The notes under the pieces: model-generated | What the model was told of the DNA's origin: nothing | Databases searched by the model: none | What the model saw: only the letters and a program-made list of their open reading frames with translations | Translations under genes and position numbers: made by a program | DNA from: Falsihalocynthiibacter arcticus | GTDB lineage: Bacteria; Pseudomonadota; Alphaproteobacteria; Rhodobacterales; Rhodobacteraceae | Direction of reading: 5' to 3' | DNA length: 64,000 nt | Assembly: GCF_000812665.2 (NCBI RefSeq) | Contig: NZ_CP014327.1 | Coordinates: 1,188,501 to 1,252,500, forward strand | Shown: in pieces, positions 8,173-17,852 of the stretch | Numbering within the stretch: position 1 is the stretch's first letter | Layout of the letters: each line of letters starts with the position of its first letter

Positions 8173-10434
8173 ATGTCCACAAAAATGACAATCACAGACG
8201 CCGACGCACTCGCATATCACATGGAACCCAGACCGGGAAAATTTGATGTCTCGCCGTCCACCCCTATGACCACCCAGCGCGATCTATCCTTGGCGTATTC
8301 GCCCGGTGTTGCCGTTCCGTGCGAGGCCATCGCCAAAAACCCAGATGCCGCTTATGACTATACAAACAAGGGAAATTTGGTCGCGGTTATTACGAACGGA
8401 ACGGCGGTTTTGGGGTTAGGAAACCTTGGCGCGCTCGCGTCTAAGCCTGTAATGGAGGGCAAGGCTGTCCTGTTTAAACGCTTCGCGGATGTGAATTCAA
8501 TCGATATCGAGTTGGACACCGAGGACCCCGAGGCCTTTATCAATGCTGTGCGTTTGATGGGCCCAAGTTTTGGCGGGATTAACCTTGAAGATATAAAAGC
8601 GCCCGAGTGTTTTATCATTGAACAACGCCTCAAAGAGGAAATGGACATTCCGGTTTTTCACGACGATCAGCACGGAACAGCGGTTATTTGCGCGGCTGGA
8701 TTGATCAACGCGTTGAAAATCTCTGGAAAGAAAATAGAGGATGTCCGCATTGTTTTAAACGGTGCTGGAGCTGCGGGTATTGCCTGTTTGGAGTTGATAA
8801 AATCCATGGGAGCGCAGCACAATAATTGCGTCATGTGCGACACAAAAGGTGTTATTTATCAAGGCCGTACCGAGGGTATGAACCAATGGAAGTCCGCCCA
8901 TGCGGCCGTAACTGACCTGCGGACCTTGGAAGAAGCGATGCAGGACGCCGATATCTTCTTGGGTGTGTCCGCAAAGGGAGCTGTGACACCAGAGATGGTC
9001 GCGAGTATGGCGAAAGATCCCGTAATTTTCGCCATGGCCAACCCCGATCCGGAAATCACTCCCGAAGAAGCCCACGCCGTGCGCCCAGACGCCATCGTTG
9101 CCACGGGCCGCAGCGATTATCCGAACCAAGTTAACAACGTTCTGGGGTTTCCATACTTATTCCGAGGCGCGCTCGATATCCGTGCTCGGGCCATCAACGA
9201 TGAAATGAAAATTGCTTGCGCACATGCTCTCGCGGATCTGGCGCGTGAAGAAGTCCCTGACGAGGTTGCGATGGCTTATGGTCGGAAACTTCAATTCGGG
9301 CGCGATTATATTATTCCGACGCCGTTTGACCCGCGTTTGATTTATGTCGTGCCGCCCGCCGTTGCAAAAGCGGGGATGGACACGGGGGTTGGGCGACGTC
9401 CGATTGTCGATATGGTCGGATATGAGGAAAGCCTGCGGGCCCGTATGGACCCAACGGCCCACATTCTGCGCTCAATTAATGCGCGTGCTAAGGCCCGTCA
9501 GGCCCGAATGATTTTTGCCGAGGGCGACGATATTCGCGTGTTGCGCGCCGCCGTTAATTACCAACGTTCGGGTCTCGGTAAAGCGCTTGTCGTTGGCCGC
9601 GAAAGTGGTGTGAAGGAGCTTTTGGGGTCCGTAGGAATGGGGGATGCTTTCGGCGAGCTGGAGATTGTTAATGCCGCGAACACGCCACATTTGGATGCTT
9701 ATAAAGAACATCTTTACAATAAGTTACAACGCAGTGGCCATGATCGGCAGGATGTGAACCGGCTTGCTTCGCGGGATCGCCACGTCTTCTCTGCGCTTAT
9801 GTTGGCACATGGGCATGGCGATGGTTTGGTGACAGGGGCGACCCGAAAATCAGCGCATGTTTTGGGGCTTCTCAACCATGTATTTGATGCGCGCGCCGAG
9901 GATGGTGCCGTGGGTGTGACGGCGCTTTTGTTGAATGGGCGCATCGTGTTGATCACAGATACACTGGTACACGAGTGGCCGGATCAGGAAGATTTGGCAA
10001 CGATTGCGGAGCGCGGCGCAGAAGTTGCGCGGACGCTTGGACTAGAACCCCGCGTTGCCTTCGTGAGCTTTTCGACCTTCGGTTCCCCTGTTTCGGAACG
10101 CGCAGAAAAAATGCACCAAGCGCCGAAAGTTTTAGAACAACGTGGCGTGGACTTTGAATTCGAGGGGGAAATGACCGTCGATGTGGCGCTGAACCCACAG
10201 GCCATGTCGCATTATCCTTTCACTCGCTTGTCAGGGCCCGCCAACGTCCTTGTGGTTCCGGCGCGCCATTCCGCGAGTATTTCGGTGAAGCTGATGCAGG
10301 AGATGGCCGGAGCAACCGTAATTGGTCCAATCCTCACCGGAATTGACCAATCCATCCAAATTTGCTCAACAGTGTCCACATCGAGTGACATTCTAAACAT
10401 GGCGATACTTGCTGCCTGTAAGGAGAAAAAGTGA
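8173..10434 (+). CDS. maeB: NADP-dependent malic enzyme with C-terminal phosphotransacetylase-like domain
   Basis: 753 residues, the length of the two-domain MaeB type. The N-terminal half (about 1-430) decarboxylates malate to pyruvate and carries the dinucleotide site IVLNGAGAAGIACLELI and the metal/substrate segment VFHDDQHGTAV. The C-terminal half (about 440-750) resembles phosphate acetyltransferase (FAEGDDIRVLRAAV, LVTGATRKSAHVLGLL); in MaeB this domain is regulatory rather than catalytic. The stop overlaps the GTG of the PfkB kinase (GTGA), so the two are co-translated. Confidence 0.95.
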   Translation: MSTKMTITDADALAYHMEPRPGKFDVSPSTPMTTQRDLSLAYSPGVAVPCEAIAKNPDAAYDYTNKGNLVAVITNGTAVLGLGNLGALASKPVMEGKAVLFKRFADVNSIDIELDTEDPEAFINAVRLMGPSFGGINLEDIKAPECFIIEQRLKEEMDIPVFHDDQHGTAVICAAGLINALKISGKKIEDVRIVLNGAGAAGIACLELIKSMGAQHNNCVMCDTKGVIYQGRTEGMNQWKSAHAAVTDLRTLEEAMQDADIFLGVSAKGAVTPEMVASMAKDPVIFAMANPDPEITPEEAHAVRPDAIVATGRSDYPNQVNNVLGFPYLFRGALDIRARAINDEMKIACAHALADLAREEVPDEVAMAYGRKLQFGRDYIIPTPFDPRLIYVVPPAVAKAGMDTGVGRRPIVDMVGYEESLRARMDPTAHILRSINARAKARQARMIFAEGDDIRVLRAAVNYQRSGLGKALVVGRESGVKELLGSVGMGDAFGELEIVNAANTPHLDAYKEHLYNKLQRSGHDRQDVNRLASRDRHVFSALMLAHGHGDGLVTGATRKSAHVLGLLNHVFDARAEDGAVGVTALLLNGRIVLITDTLVHEWPDQEDLATIAERGAEVARTLGLEPRVAFVSFSTFGSPVSERAEKMHQAPKVLEQRGVDFEFEGEMTVDVALNPQAMSHYPFTRLSGPANVLVVPARHSASISVKLMQEMAGATVIGPILTGIDQSIQICSTVSTSSDILNMAILAACKEKK

Positions 10435-11306
10435 CGATCTTTAATCTAGGATCCATTAACGCGGATCACGTTTATTCAGTACCGCATTTGCCATTACCTG
10501 GGGAAACTTTGGCGGCGACGGGTTTTTCGATTGGCCTGGGCGGAAAGGGCACAAACCAGTCCGTTGCCGCAGCGCGAGCGGGTTCGGATGTTTTTCATAT
10601 TGGTGCTGTAGGCCCCGATGGTGTTTGGGCGCGGGAAAAGCTTGCGGAATTGGGCGTTAATGTAGACGGGGTTTCGCAAATTCAAACACCCACAGGGCAT
10701 GCAATTATAAATGTCGATGCAAACGCCGAAAATGCAATTGTTCTCTTTCCCGGTGCCAATGTTTCCCTCAGCGAAAGCGAAATTTCACGGGCTTTGGAGG
10801 CAGGGAAGGCGGGGGATACTCTATTGTTGCAGAACGAGACATCCCACCAAGCGTTTGCAGCGGAGTTGGCCCAAAAAAAGGGTATTCGGGTCGTGTATTC
10901 CGCTGCGCCATTTTCCATTGAGGCAGTGCGTGCGGTCTTGCCTTTTGTTTCGATGCTCGCAATGAATGAAGGCGAAGCAGCGCAGCTTTGTGCCGCGTTA
11001 GGGACGAATATTGAAAACCTACCAGTCCCAGAGACCCTTGTGACGCTCGGGTCAAAAGGCGCTCAATGGCATGGAAACGGATCAAACTTAAACGTCGAAA
11101 GTTTTTCGGTTGTTCCGGTTGATACCACAGGCGCGGGGGACACATTCGCGGGGTATTTCGCGGCGGCGCGCGATCAGGGAGCGGACGTAGCACAGGCCTT
11201 GAAGTTGGCGTCAGCAGCGGCAGCAATCAAAGTTACCCGCGCGGGTGCAGCTGAAGCCATTCCCGCACGTGCAGAGGTCGATGTTTTTCTTAGTCAGCGG
11301 AGCTAG
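10431..11306 (+). CDS. PfkB family carbohydrate kinase (ribokinase-like)
   Basis: 291 residues, GTG start overlapping the maeB stop. It has both PfkB signatures: the N-terminal GGKGTNQSVAAARAG near residue 37 and the C-terminal DTTGAGDTFAGYFAAA near residue 230, with the catalytic Asp in GAGD. The overall layout is that of ribokinase (phosphorylates ribose at O5), but other sugars or nucleosides are possible. No sugar transporter is next to it. Its stop codon TAG lies in a CTAG shared with the stop of convergent msrA. Confidence 0.85.
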   Translation: MTIFNLGSINADHVYSVPHLPLPGETLAATGFSIGLGGKGTNQSVAAARAGSDVFHIGAVGPDGVWAREKLAELGVNVDGVSQIQTPTGHAIINVDANAENAIVLFPGANVSLSESEISRALEAGKAGDTLLLQNETSHQAFAAELAQKKGIRVVYSAAPFSIEAVRAVLPFVSMLAMNEGEAAQLCAALGTNIENLPVPETLVTLGSKGAQWHGNGSNLNVESFSVVPVDTTGAGDTFAGYFAAARDQGADVAQALKLASAAAAIKVTRAGAAEAIPARAEVDVFLSQRS

Positions 11307-11971
11307 TGACCCTGCGCAAACGGCGCGGCGCTATCCCAGAGCGCTAGAACTTTGGCGTCGCGGCCGCATCCTTTGCGGTATTTTTCATAGGCAGTGGACT
11401 GCTTCACAGGCCCAAAACGTGTAAGGACCCGTTTGTTGCCTTTGTAATAATTCTGGTGGTTCGCTTCGGCCACATAAAAGGTCTTTGCGTTCAATACGGG
11501 TGTGACAATCTTTTGTCCAAGTTCCGCTTGAGCTTTGGAAATTGCGGCGTTTGCGATATCCAATTCCGCCTGATTAGAGACGAATATCGCGGTGCGGTAA
11601 CTGTCGCCACGATCACAGAACTGACCTCCCGCGTCCGTAACATCGACGGAGCGCAGAAAGAGATCCAGCAATTTTGAACGGTCAATTTTTGCGCTGTCAT
11701 AAGTGATTTTGACGGCCTCAAAGTGGCCGGATCCACCCTTTGAAACGATTTTATAGGTCGGGTTGGCGACAGTCCCGCCCGTATAGCCGGACACCGCCTC
11801 AATTACGCCAGGCACCGATTCAAAATCGCTTTCGACACACCAAAAACAGCCACCGGCAACCACGAGCGTTTCGTTTTTTCCAGCGCTTGCGGGATCGCAG
11901 TGAAGGATAAACCCAAGCGTTAAGGCAATTGCCAGAGTGATGGATTTAAAGCTGTACGATAGGTTTTTCAT
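11303..11971 (-). CDS. msrA: Exported peptide-methionine (S)-S-oxide reductase MsrA
   Basis: 222 residues from the ATG at 11971, which has GAGGAGA upstream; an upstream frame extension lacks a ribosome site. Residues 1-30 form a signal peptide (hydrophobic TLAIALTLGFIL, then DPASA-G), so the enzyme is probably periplasmic. The catalytic block GGCFWCVESDFE gives C42 as nucleophile and an extra C45 (GCFWC rather than GCFWG). The core YTGG, DPT-like AGGQFCDRGDSYRTAIF and NHQNYY motifs are intact. MsrA reduces methionine-S-sulfoxide in oxidised proteins. No msrB is adjacent. Confidence 0.93.
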   Translation of the reverse strand: MKNLSYSFKSITLAIALTLGFILHCDPASAGKNETLVVAGGCFWCVESDFESVPGVIEAVSGYTGGTVANPTYKIVSKGGSGHFEAVKITYDSAKIDRSKLLDLFLRSVDVTDAGGQFCDRGDSYRTAIFVSNQAELDIANAAISKAQAELGQKIVTPVLNAKTFYVAEANHQNYYKGNKRVLTRFGPVKQSTAYEKYRKGCGRDAKVLALWDSAAPFAQGH

Positions 11972-12105
11972 ATTGATCTCCTCGTTACCCAATCTTTTTG
12001 CCCATTTTGGAATCATTGCAATCCCTTGAAACAGAATGTCACGCAAGCTTGAGCAGTCTTTACTGGATGAAAAATGGAGAGTCTGGGCGCTAAAATCGCT
12101 TAGGC

Positions 12106-12144
12106 CGAAAAAAATGGGCTGCCAAAATTAATTCGGCAGCCCAT
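12106..12144 (-). terminator. Rho-independent terminator of argG
   Basis: Ten-bp perfect stem ATGGGCTGCC (12114-12123) / GGCAGCCCAT (12135-12144) with an 11-base loop. On the minus strand it is followed by a run of seven T (12107-12113). It begins five bases past the argG stop. Confidence 0.85.
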
Positions 12145-12148
12145 GAAT

Positions 12149-13393
12149 TTATTTAAGTGATTTAACGCGGCGATCGCGCATTGCGATAAGTTTTAGGCGC
12201 AAGGCTTGAAGCTGAATGAAGCCCGCTGCGTCTTTTTGATCATAGGCGCCAGCATCCTCTTCAAAAGTCACATGACTCTCGGAATAGAGGCTGTGATCCG
12301 ACCAGCGGCCGACGGTGCGCGCAACACCTTTGTAAAGTTTGAGGCGCACAGTTCCGGTCACATGCTCTTGCGAAAGGTCGATAGCCGCTTGCAGCATTTC
12401 GCGTTCCGGAGAGAACCAGAAACCGTTGTAAATGAGCTCGGCGTATTTCGGCATCAGCTCGTCTTTGAGATGCATCGCGCCACGATCCATTGTGATGGAT
12501 TCAATGCCACGGTGTGCCTCAAGCAATAGTGTACCGCCGGGTGTTTCGTAAATACCGCGGGATTTCATGCCAACAAAACGACCCTCAACAAGGTCGAGGC
12601 GCCCACAACCATGTTTGCCGCCTAGTTCGTTGAGCTTGGTCAGGATTGTTGCTGGTGACATTTCAACGCCATCAATTGCCGTCGCATCGCCTTTTTCAAA
12701 GGTAATCTCAATGAATTCGGGCGTGTTCGGCGCATCTTCGGGGTGAACCGTGCGCTGGTACACATAATCGGGCGCGTCAATGGCAGGGTCTTCGAGGACT
12801 TTGCCTTCGGAGGACGTGTGCAGCAAGTTCGCATCCACCGAGAAAGGCGCTTCACCGCGTTTGTCTTTGGCGATTGGGATTTGGTGCAGTTCCGCAAACT
12901 CAATGAGCTTGGTGCGGCTTTGTAAATCCCATTCGCGCCAGGGGGCGATCACTTTGATTTCTGGGTTGAGCGCATAGGCGGCAAGTTCAAACCGGACCTG
13001 ATCGTTGCCCTTGCCCGTCGCTCCGTGGGCGACCGCGTCGGCCCCAGTTGAGGCGGCGATTTCGACCAAACGCTTGGAAATCAGTGGACGCGCGATAGAC
13101 GTACCCAGAAGGTAAAGCCCTTCATACTGTGCGTTTGCGCGGAACATCGGGAAAACGAAATCGCGCACGAACTCTTCGCGCAGGTCTTCGATGTAAATAT
13201 TCTCAGGCTTCACGCCCAAAAGCTCGGCCTTCGCACGAGCGGGCTCAAGCTCTTCGCCTTGGCCCAAGTCGGCGGTGAAGGTAATAACCTCACAGCCATA
13301 TTCGATCTCAAGCCATTTAAGGATTATCGAGGTATCAAGGCCACCGGAATAGGCCAGAACAACTTTCTTGGGGGCGGTTTTGGGCGCAGACAT
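12149..13393 (-). CDS. argG: Argininosuccinate synthase
   Basis: 414 residues from the ATG at 13393 (GGAGAAG upstream). It joins citrulline and aspartate with ATP in arginine biosynthesis. The ATP-pyrophosphatase P-loop is [18 protein letters not shown] near the N-terminus; [15 protein letters not shown] near residue 120 and the C-terminal ESHVTFEED stretch are typical. It stands as a single transcription unit with its own terminator. argJ, from the same pathway, is 25 kb away. Confidence 0.97.
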   Translation of the reverse strand: MSAPKTAPKKVVLAYSGGLDTSIILKWLEIEYGCEVITFTADLGQGEELEPARAKAELLGVKPENIYIEDLREEFVRDFVFPMFRANAQYEGLYLLGTSIARPLISKRLVEIAASTGADAVAHGATGKGNDQVRFELAAYALNPEIKVIAPWREWDLQSRTKLIEFAELHQIPIAKDKRGEAPFSVDANLLHTSSEGKVLEDPAIDAPDYVYQRTVHPEDAPNTPEFIEITFEKGDATAIDGVEMSPATILTKLNELGGKHGCGRLDLVEGRFVGMKSRGIYETPGGTLLLEAHRGIESITMDRGAMHLKDELMPKYAELIYNGFWFSPEREMLQAAIDLSQEHVTGTVRLKLYKGVARTVGRWSDHSLYSESHVTFEEDAGAYDQKDAAGFIQLQALRLKLIAMRDRRVKSLK

Positions 13394-13555
13394 GATCTTC
13401 TCCATATGGGTATCGCCGTGGCGTTACAGGGTTTTGTGCGGTGGGGCAAGTCTAGCGAAAGAAAGTGGGAGAGTTTCGAAAAGGTTGATGCGCGTTGACC
13501 TGAAGGTTTTCGGCCTGATAGAGCTATCTGATTGAAAAATTCTGTTGGAGAGACC

Positions 13556-14320
13556 ATGCTTGGCTGGAAAATGTTTACCCATTCTATAAGAATGGTTTTT
13601 AGTGATTTTAAAACGTCCCTCCAGATTTCTGGCGTGCTCTATGCTGCGGTTCTTTTCGTGCAATTCTTTCTTTTCAGGTCTCAGTTTGAAGTTGTCGAGG
13701 CTGGACGCGAAATCGTTACTCCGTCGCTCATTCCGCTCTTGGCAATTATCATTATCTCCGTTGTCGCCAGCCTTTGGATTGCGGTTTCTTGGCATCGATA
13801 TGTGTTGCTTGGGGAAAACGGTGGTGTAATGTTACCGCCGTTCCGAGGGCGCGATATGCTTGGCTATTTGTGGCGAAGCGTTTTGATCGGGCTAACTGTG
13901 CTCGTCGTAGCGCTTTTTCTACTGTTTATTATGACAGCAATATCGTTGGTTTTAAGGCCATTTCTGTCGTCCGTTGGGCCGAGGGGCTTAGCTTTTCTTT
14001 CGGTCATTCTCTTTACGCCAGCGTTTGCTGTATTCTATCGTCTCTCTCCAGTTCTTCCTGCGGCAGCCCTAGGTAAATCGTTAACTCTGAGGGAGGCTTG
14101 GATCGCGACGAAGGATATGCGTGGGGCGATTTTAACTCTAGCGTTTCTAACAATGGCGATCTCGGGCGCGCTTCAACTGTTGGCTTCGCTCATTTTACCC
14201 GCGGGGTTAGTTTCATTGATGTTCCAAAATGCAGTACTCGGATGGGTCAGCATGATGGTCGGCGTGAGTATGTTGACCACAGTTTACGGCATGGCGATTG
14301 AAGGACGTGAATTGCCCTAG
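13556..14320 (+). CDS. Integral membrane protein of unknown function
   Basis: 254 residues from the ATG at 13556 (GGAG at good distance; a TTG 24 bases upstream is less likely). About six hydrophobic segments are visible, including LIPLLAIIIISVVASLWIAV and SVLIGLTVLVVALFLLFIM, joined by short basic loops. Between them is SWHRYVLLGE, a pattern often seen in roseobacter proteins of this unassigned type. I recognise no catalytic motif or transporter signature. It precedes ilvA by 40 bases on the same strand, but a functional link is not evident. Confidence 0.8.
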   Translation: MLGWKMFTHSIRMVFSDFKTSLQISGVLYAAVLFVQFFLFRSQFEVVEAGREIVTPSLIPLLAIIIISVVASLWIAVSWHRYVLLGENGGVMLPPFRGRDMLGYLWRSVLIGLTVLVVALFLLFIMTAISLVLRPFLSSVGPRGLAFLSVILFTPAFAVFYRLSPVLPAAALGKSLTLREAWIATKDMRGAILTLAFLTMAISGALQLLASLILPAGLVSLMFQNAVLGWVSMMVGVSMLTTVYGMAIEGRELP

Positions 14321-14360
14321 GGGCTTGCTCTGAAGTGCAATTCGCGCGACATCTTGGGGC

Positions 14361-15608
14361 ATGAACGATTTTTCCCAAAAAACCCGTGCGGCAACCGAAG
14401 CAATGCGGGCGCTCTTCCCCGCGACACCGTTATTGCGCAATGATCACCTCTCTGCGAAATTCGACGCCGATATTTGGCTCAAACGCGAAGATTTAAGCCC
14501 CGTCCGGAGTTATAAAATTCGTGGCGCGTTTAATGCTATGTCCAAGGTGCGGGCCAACGATCCGACACAAGAGTTGTTTGTCTGCGCCAGTGCGGGAAAC
14601 CATGCACAGGGCGTCGCGTTTGTTTGCCAGCATTTTGGAGTTAAGGGCGTGATTTATATGCCCGTCACAACACCGCAACAAAAGATTCAAAAGACCGAAA
14701 TTTTCGGGAAAAATTTCGTCGAAATCCGTCTGGTGGGCGACTATTTTGATGCGACTTTAGCCGCGGCTCAGGTGTATTGCGCACAGGCGGGTGGTCATTT
14801 CCTCGCACCATTTGACGATGAGGATGTGATCGAGGGGCAAGCGAGTGTTGCCGTAGAGGCTTTGGCCCAACTCGGTCGTGCGCCTGATATGATGGTTCTC
14901 CCTGTGGGAGGAGGGGGGCTTTCTGCTGGGGTTACTAAATATTTTGCGTCTGAGGCATCCGAAACATCGCTTAAATATATCGAACCCGAGGGCGCAAAAA
15001 GCCTAGCCGCGGCTCTCAACGATGGAGCACCGGTCACTTTGGGCCGAGTAGATAACTTCGTGGACGGGGCTTCAGTTGCACGTATTGGAGCGTTGAATTT
15101 TGTGGCTCTTTCTACGGTTGAGTTGGAAAACGTCTTGTCCGTACCCGAAGATCGCATTTGTTCGACCATTCTTGAAATGTTGAATGTAGAAGGAGTTGTT
15201 CTTGAGCCCGCAGGGGCTATGTCTATCGATGCTCTGGGAGATATTGCGGGTGAAATCCGAGGGAAAACAATAATATGTGTGACGTCAGGGGGGAACTTTG
15301 ATTTTGAGCGACTCCCCGAAGTTAAAGAGCGCGCTCAACGGTTTTTGGGAGTGAAAAAATACTTCATTCTTCGGCTTCCGCAAAGACCAGGAGCGCTCAA
15401 GGATTTCCTGCTTATGCTGGGGCCAGACGACGACATCGCTCGATTTGAGTATATGAAAAAGTCTGCTCGAAACTTTGGAAGCGTGCTTATTGGTATTGAA
15501 ACCAGAAGCGCCAGGAATTTTCCTATTTTGTTGGAAAAAATGGAAAAGGCTGGGTTTGCATATCGGGATATAACGTCCGATCAAACGCTTGCAGAATTCC
15601 TAATTTGA
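14361..15608 (+). CDS. ilvA: Threonine ammonia-lyase (threonine dehydratase), IlvA
   Basis: 415 residues. It deaminates threonine to 2-oxobutanoate, the first committed step of isoleucine synthesis. The PLP lysine is K52 in SYKIRGAFN; the PLP phosphate loop is the glycine-rich LPVGGGGLSAG near residue 180, and SGGNFD closes the site. The last 80 residues form a single regulatory ACT-like domain (YFILRLPQRPGALKDFL), as in the one-domain IlvA of about 400-420 residues. An anabolic role is inferred from this domain; no other ilv gene is nearby. Confidence 0.95.
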   Translation: MNDFSQKTRAATEAMRALFPATPLLRNDHLSAKFDADIWLKREDLSPVRSYKIRGAFNAMSKVRANDPTQELFVCASAGNHAQGVAFVCQHFGVKGVIYMPVTTPQQKIQKTEIFGKNFVEIRLVGDYFDATLAAAQVYCAQAGGHFLAPFDDEDVIEGQASVAVEALAQLGRAPDMMVLPVGGGGLSAGVTKYFASEASETSLKYIEPEGAKSLAAALNDGAPVTLGRVDNFVDGASVARIGALNFVALSTVELENVLSVPEDRICSTILEMLNVEGVVLEPAGAMSIDALGDIAGEIRGKTIICVTSGGNFDFERLPEVKERAQRFLGVKKYFILRLPQRPGALKDFLLMLGPDDDIARFEYMKKSARNFGSVLIGIETRSARNFPILLEKMEKAGFAYRDITSDQTLAEFLI

Positions 15609-15617
15609 CGCAACCGA

Positions 15618-15935
15618 CTATGTCTGATTTGCAAGGAACTCCACTTTGGAGTCTTCGTACGCCTTAAATAACCGAGGCAAATCGACTTCCTCTTTTCGCC
15701 CACCGGATGCCGCCTTTTCTCCTTGCTGGCAAACTTGTCCCATGAGTGTGAAGCCCAAGTTAAGGGCGCTGCCCTTTAAAAAATGCATCTCTTCTTCGAG
15801 GGAGATTGTACCGTTAGTCGACTTCAACCGTTCAATTACCTCATCGACTTCCTCCAGAAATAGGTCGGCTACTTCCTGAAAGTCCTCGATGCCCACTTCT
15901 TCTCGAAGTTCATTTACGCGATCCCAATCGATCAT
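15618..15935 (-). CDS. HPt (histidine phosphotransfer) domain protein
   Basis: 105 residues, a stand-alone HPt four-helix protein. The phospho-accepting His is H51 in HFLKGSALNLGF, the canonical HxLKGSAxxLG motif. It relays phosphate between a hybrid kinase and a receiver. It is divergent from the receiver-PP2C protein that starts 180 bases away, which is a plausible partner. No histidine kinase is in the window. Confidence 0.9.
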   Translation of the reverse strand: MIDWDRVNELREEVGIEDFQEVADLFLEEVDEVIERLKSTNGTISLEEEMHFLKGSALNLGFTLMGQVCQQGEKAASGGRKEEVDLPRLFKAYEDSKVEFLANQT

Positions 15936-16117
15936 TGTCTACTCCAAAAACTCATCTCTAATTATTGCCGGAACTAATCTAATAGAAGAATATTTATTGG
16001 ACTAAGCTTAATAATACGTAACTGAAATTACCAAATCCTATCGAATTTTAGGCTTCATCGACTGTTAAGCTGCATGTGTCAGGAGGGGAGGTAGAACCCC
16101 TAGGAGCGACCAAAAAA

Positions 16118-17425
16118 ATGTCCGCAGTTATGTCTAGCAACATAGAAAAAGCCGCCATACCCAAAGCAGTTGAGGGCGCAATAAAACGTATTTTGGTGGT
16201 CGACGATAGTCGTGCACAGCGCCGCCTCCTTTCGACGATGTTGAAGCGATGGGGGTTCTCTGTTCTGGAAGCCGGATCTGGCGATGAAGCCCTTGAAATC
16301 CTTCAGACTCACAGCGCAGATCTCATTCTAAGTGACTGGATGATGCCGGGAATGAGTGGAGTGGAATTTTGCCAAATATTCCGCCAGTTAGACAAGAAAA
16401 AATATGGGTACTTCATCCTTTTGACTTCCAAAAGTGAGAAGGAGGAGGTTGCGCATGGCCTCGAAGTTGGCGCCGACGATTTTCTAACAAAGCCCGTTTC
16501 GTCCAATGAGTTACGTGCGAGAATCACTGCTGCTGAGCGAATTCTGAGCATGGAGCGCGAGCTGATTGAAAAAAATGCGTTGGTCTCCCGCACTCTAGAG
16601 GAAATATCAGCGCTTTATGACACGTTGGATCGTGACCTTATTGAAGCAAAAAAACTCCAGCAGTCCCTAGTGAAGGAAAGATATCGAAGCTTCGAAACAG
16701 CTCAAATATCCCTATTGTTAAGGCCTTCTGGGCATGTTGGCGGGGATTTGGTTGGCATGTTTCCTATTAGCGACACAGAAATTGGGATTTATGCAATTGA
16801 TGTGTCGGGGCACGGCATTACATCGGCCCTAATGACAGCCCGATTGGCGGGGTATCTTTCTGGCGCCTCCCCCAAGCAAAACGTTGCGTTAGAGAAAAAT
16901 GGCAAAGGAGGTTTTGCAGCAAGGCCACCAGCTGTGGCGACAGAACTTCTCAATCGCCTATGCCTAGAGGAAATGGATACAGAACACTACTTCACGCTGG
17001 TTCTCGCTATTTTGAATTTGGTCACGGGTGAAGTGGTTCTAACTCAAGCCGGCCATCCTCATCCCGCGATTCAAAGGGCGGACGGTACAATAGAGTATGT
17101 CGGTAACGGGGGGATGCCCGTAGGGCTTATTGAAGGGGCGACCTATGAAGAATGTCGCGCAACATTGTTGCAAGGTGATCGATTATTGATCCTCTCTGAT
17201 GGTATTACGGAGTGCCCAAATGCTCTTGATGTGATGCTCGAAGAAGAAGGCTTGGAAGCACTTCTGTGGAGAAACCGACATGTCCAAGGGCCAGCGATGC
17301 TAGAAGCTCTCGTTTGGGATTTACAAGAATACGCGGGAGAAAAGGAATTTCCCGATGATGTTTCGGCAGCCATGGTGGAATTCGGCCCCCCACCACCCGT
17401 CTCGCTCAATGATCAAGACGACTAA
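16118..17425 (+). CDS. Response regulator with C-terminal PP2C/SpoIIE-type serine phosphatase (RsbU-like)
   Basis: 435 residues from ATG 16118. A GTG at 16076 and an ATG at 16130 are alternatives: an AGGAG at 16102 sits slightly far from 16118, and a very strong AGGAGGGGAGG at 16081 has no start at the right distance. The receiver domain (about 23-145) has the acidic pair in VVDDS, phospho-acceptor D73 (LSDWMMPG) and K125 (LTKPV). A coiled-coil linker (145-190) leads to a SpoIIE-type phosphatase with metal-binding GGDLVG, DVSGHG, LSDGITE and PDDVSA. Such proteins dephosphorylate anti-sigma-factor antagonists in partner-switching. Input probably comes from the divergent HPt protein; no antagonist is nearby. 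The 3' end overlaps the convergent NUDIX gene by 20 bases. Confidence 0.9.
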   Translation: MSAVMSSNIEKAAIPKAVEGAIKRILVVDDSRAQRRLLSTMLKRWGFSVLEAGSGDEALEILQTHSADLILSDWMMPGMSGVEFCQIFRQLDKKKYGYFILLTSKSEKEEVAHGLEVGADDFLTKPVSSNELRARITAAERILSMERELIEKNALVSRTLEEISALYDTLDRDLIEAKKLQQSLVKERYRSFETAQISLLLRPSGHVGGDLVGMFPISDTEIGIYAIDVSGHGITSALMTARLAGYLSGASPKQNVALEKNGKGGFAARPPAVATELLNRLCLEEMDTEHYFTLVLAILNLVTGEVVLTQAGHPHPAIQRADGTIEYVGNGGMPVGLIEGATYEECRATLLQGDRLLILSDGITECPNALDVMLEEEGLEALLWRNRHVQGPAMLEALVWDLQEYAGEKEFPDDVSAAMVEFGPPPPVSLNDQDD

Positions 17426-17846
17426 CGAAATACCTGTCCCCTTCGTTACCCAAAAGGGACGACGCTTCTCTAATCGTCATCCAATGAGCGGTATGAAAAG
17501 GTTCAGTTGGCGCGCTCAATCGATAGACGGGCTGGGCTGCGAAGACATGACAAAGTTTTTCTGCCCAGATTTCATATTCGGGCATGAAAACAAATCGTCG
17601 AAAAGACCCAATGAATTTTGGGGAAGATATTTTCCAACCAGTTTCTTCACGCACTTCGCGATGCAAGGCGGCAATTCCGTTTTCTCCAAGATCAATGCCT
17701 CCACCAGGCAGCTGAAATTCTACGTAGGGTTTGGATTGTAGGGTCACAAGCAGCTTGTTACCACGCGCCAAAATACCATAGGCTCCGGGCCGTAAGACAT
17801 AGGTTTTTCCCCGCAGTGGCGCTTCTCCGAACCGTCTAATCATCAT
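17406..17846 (-). CDS. NUDIX hydrolase
   Basis: 146 residues from the first of two tandem ATGs (17846 or 17843), with AAGGG upstream; the open frame further upstream overlaps hslO and is rejected. A complete NUDIX box is visible (GGIDLGEN, then REVREETGW), matching Gx5Ex7REUxEExGU. Substrate unknown; the box alone does not tell. It is divergent from hslO across 73 bases. Confidence 0.88.
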   Translation of the reverse strand: MMIRRFGEAPLRGKTYVLRPGAYGILARGNKLLVTLQSKPYVEFQLPGGGIDLGENGIAALHREVREETGWKISSPKFIGSFRRFVFMPEYEIWAEKLCHVFAAQPVYRLSAPTEPFHTAHWMTIREASSLLGNEGDRYFVSRLDH

Positions 17847-17852
17847 TCTACC

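Noticed and set aside
8050..8220. N-terminal extension of MutS
   Set aside because: Sequence before the GTG at 8049 is unlike MutS and overlaps the maeB upstream region and start; a good ribosome site marks 8049.
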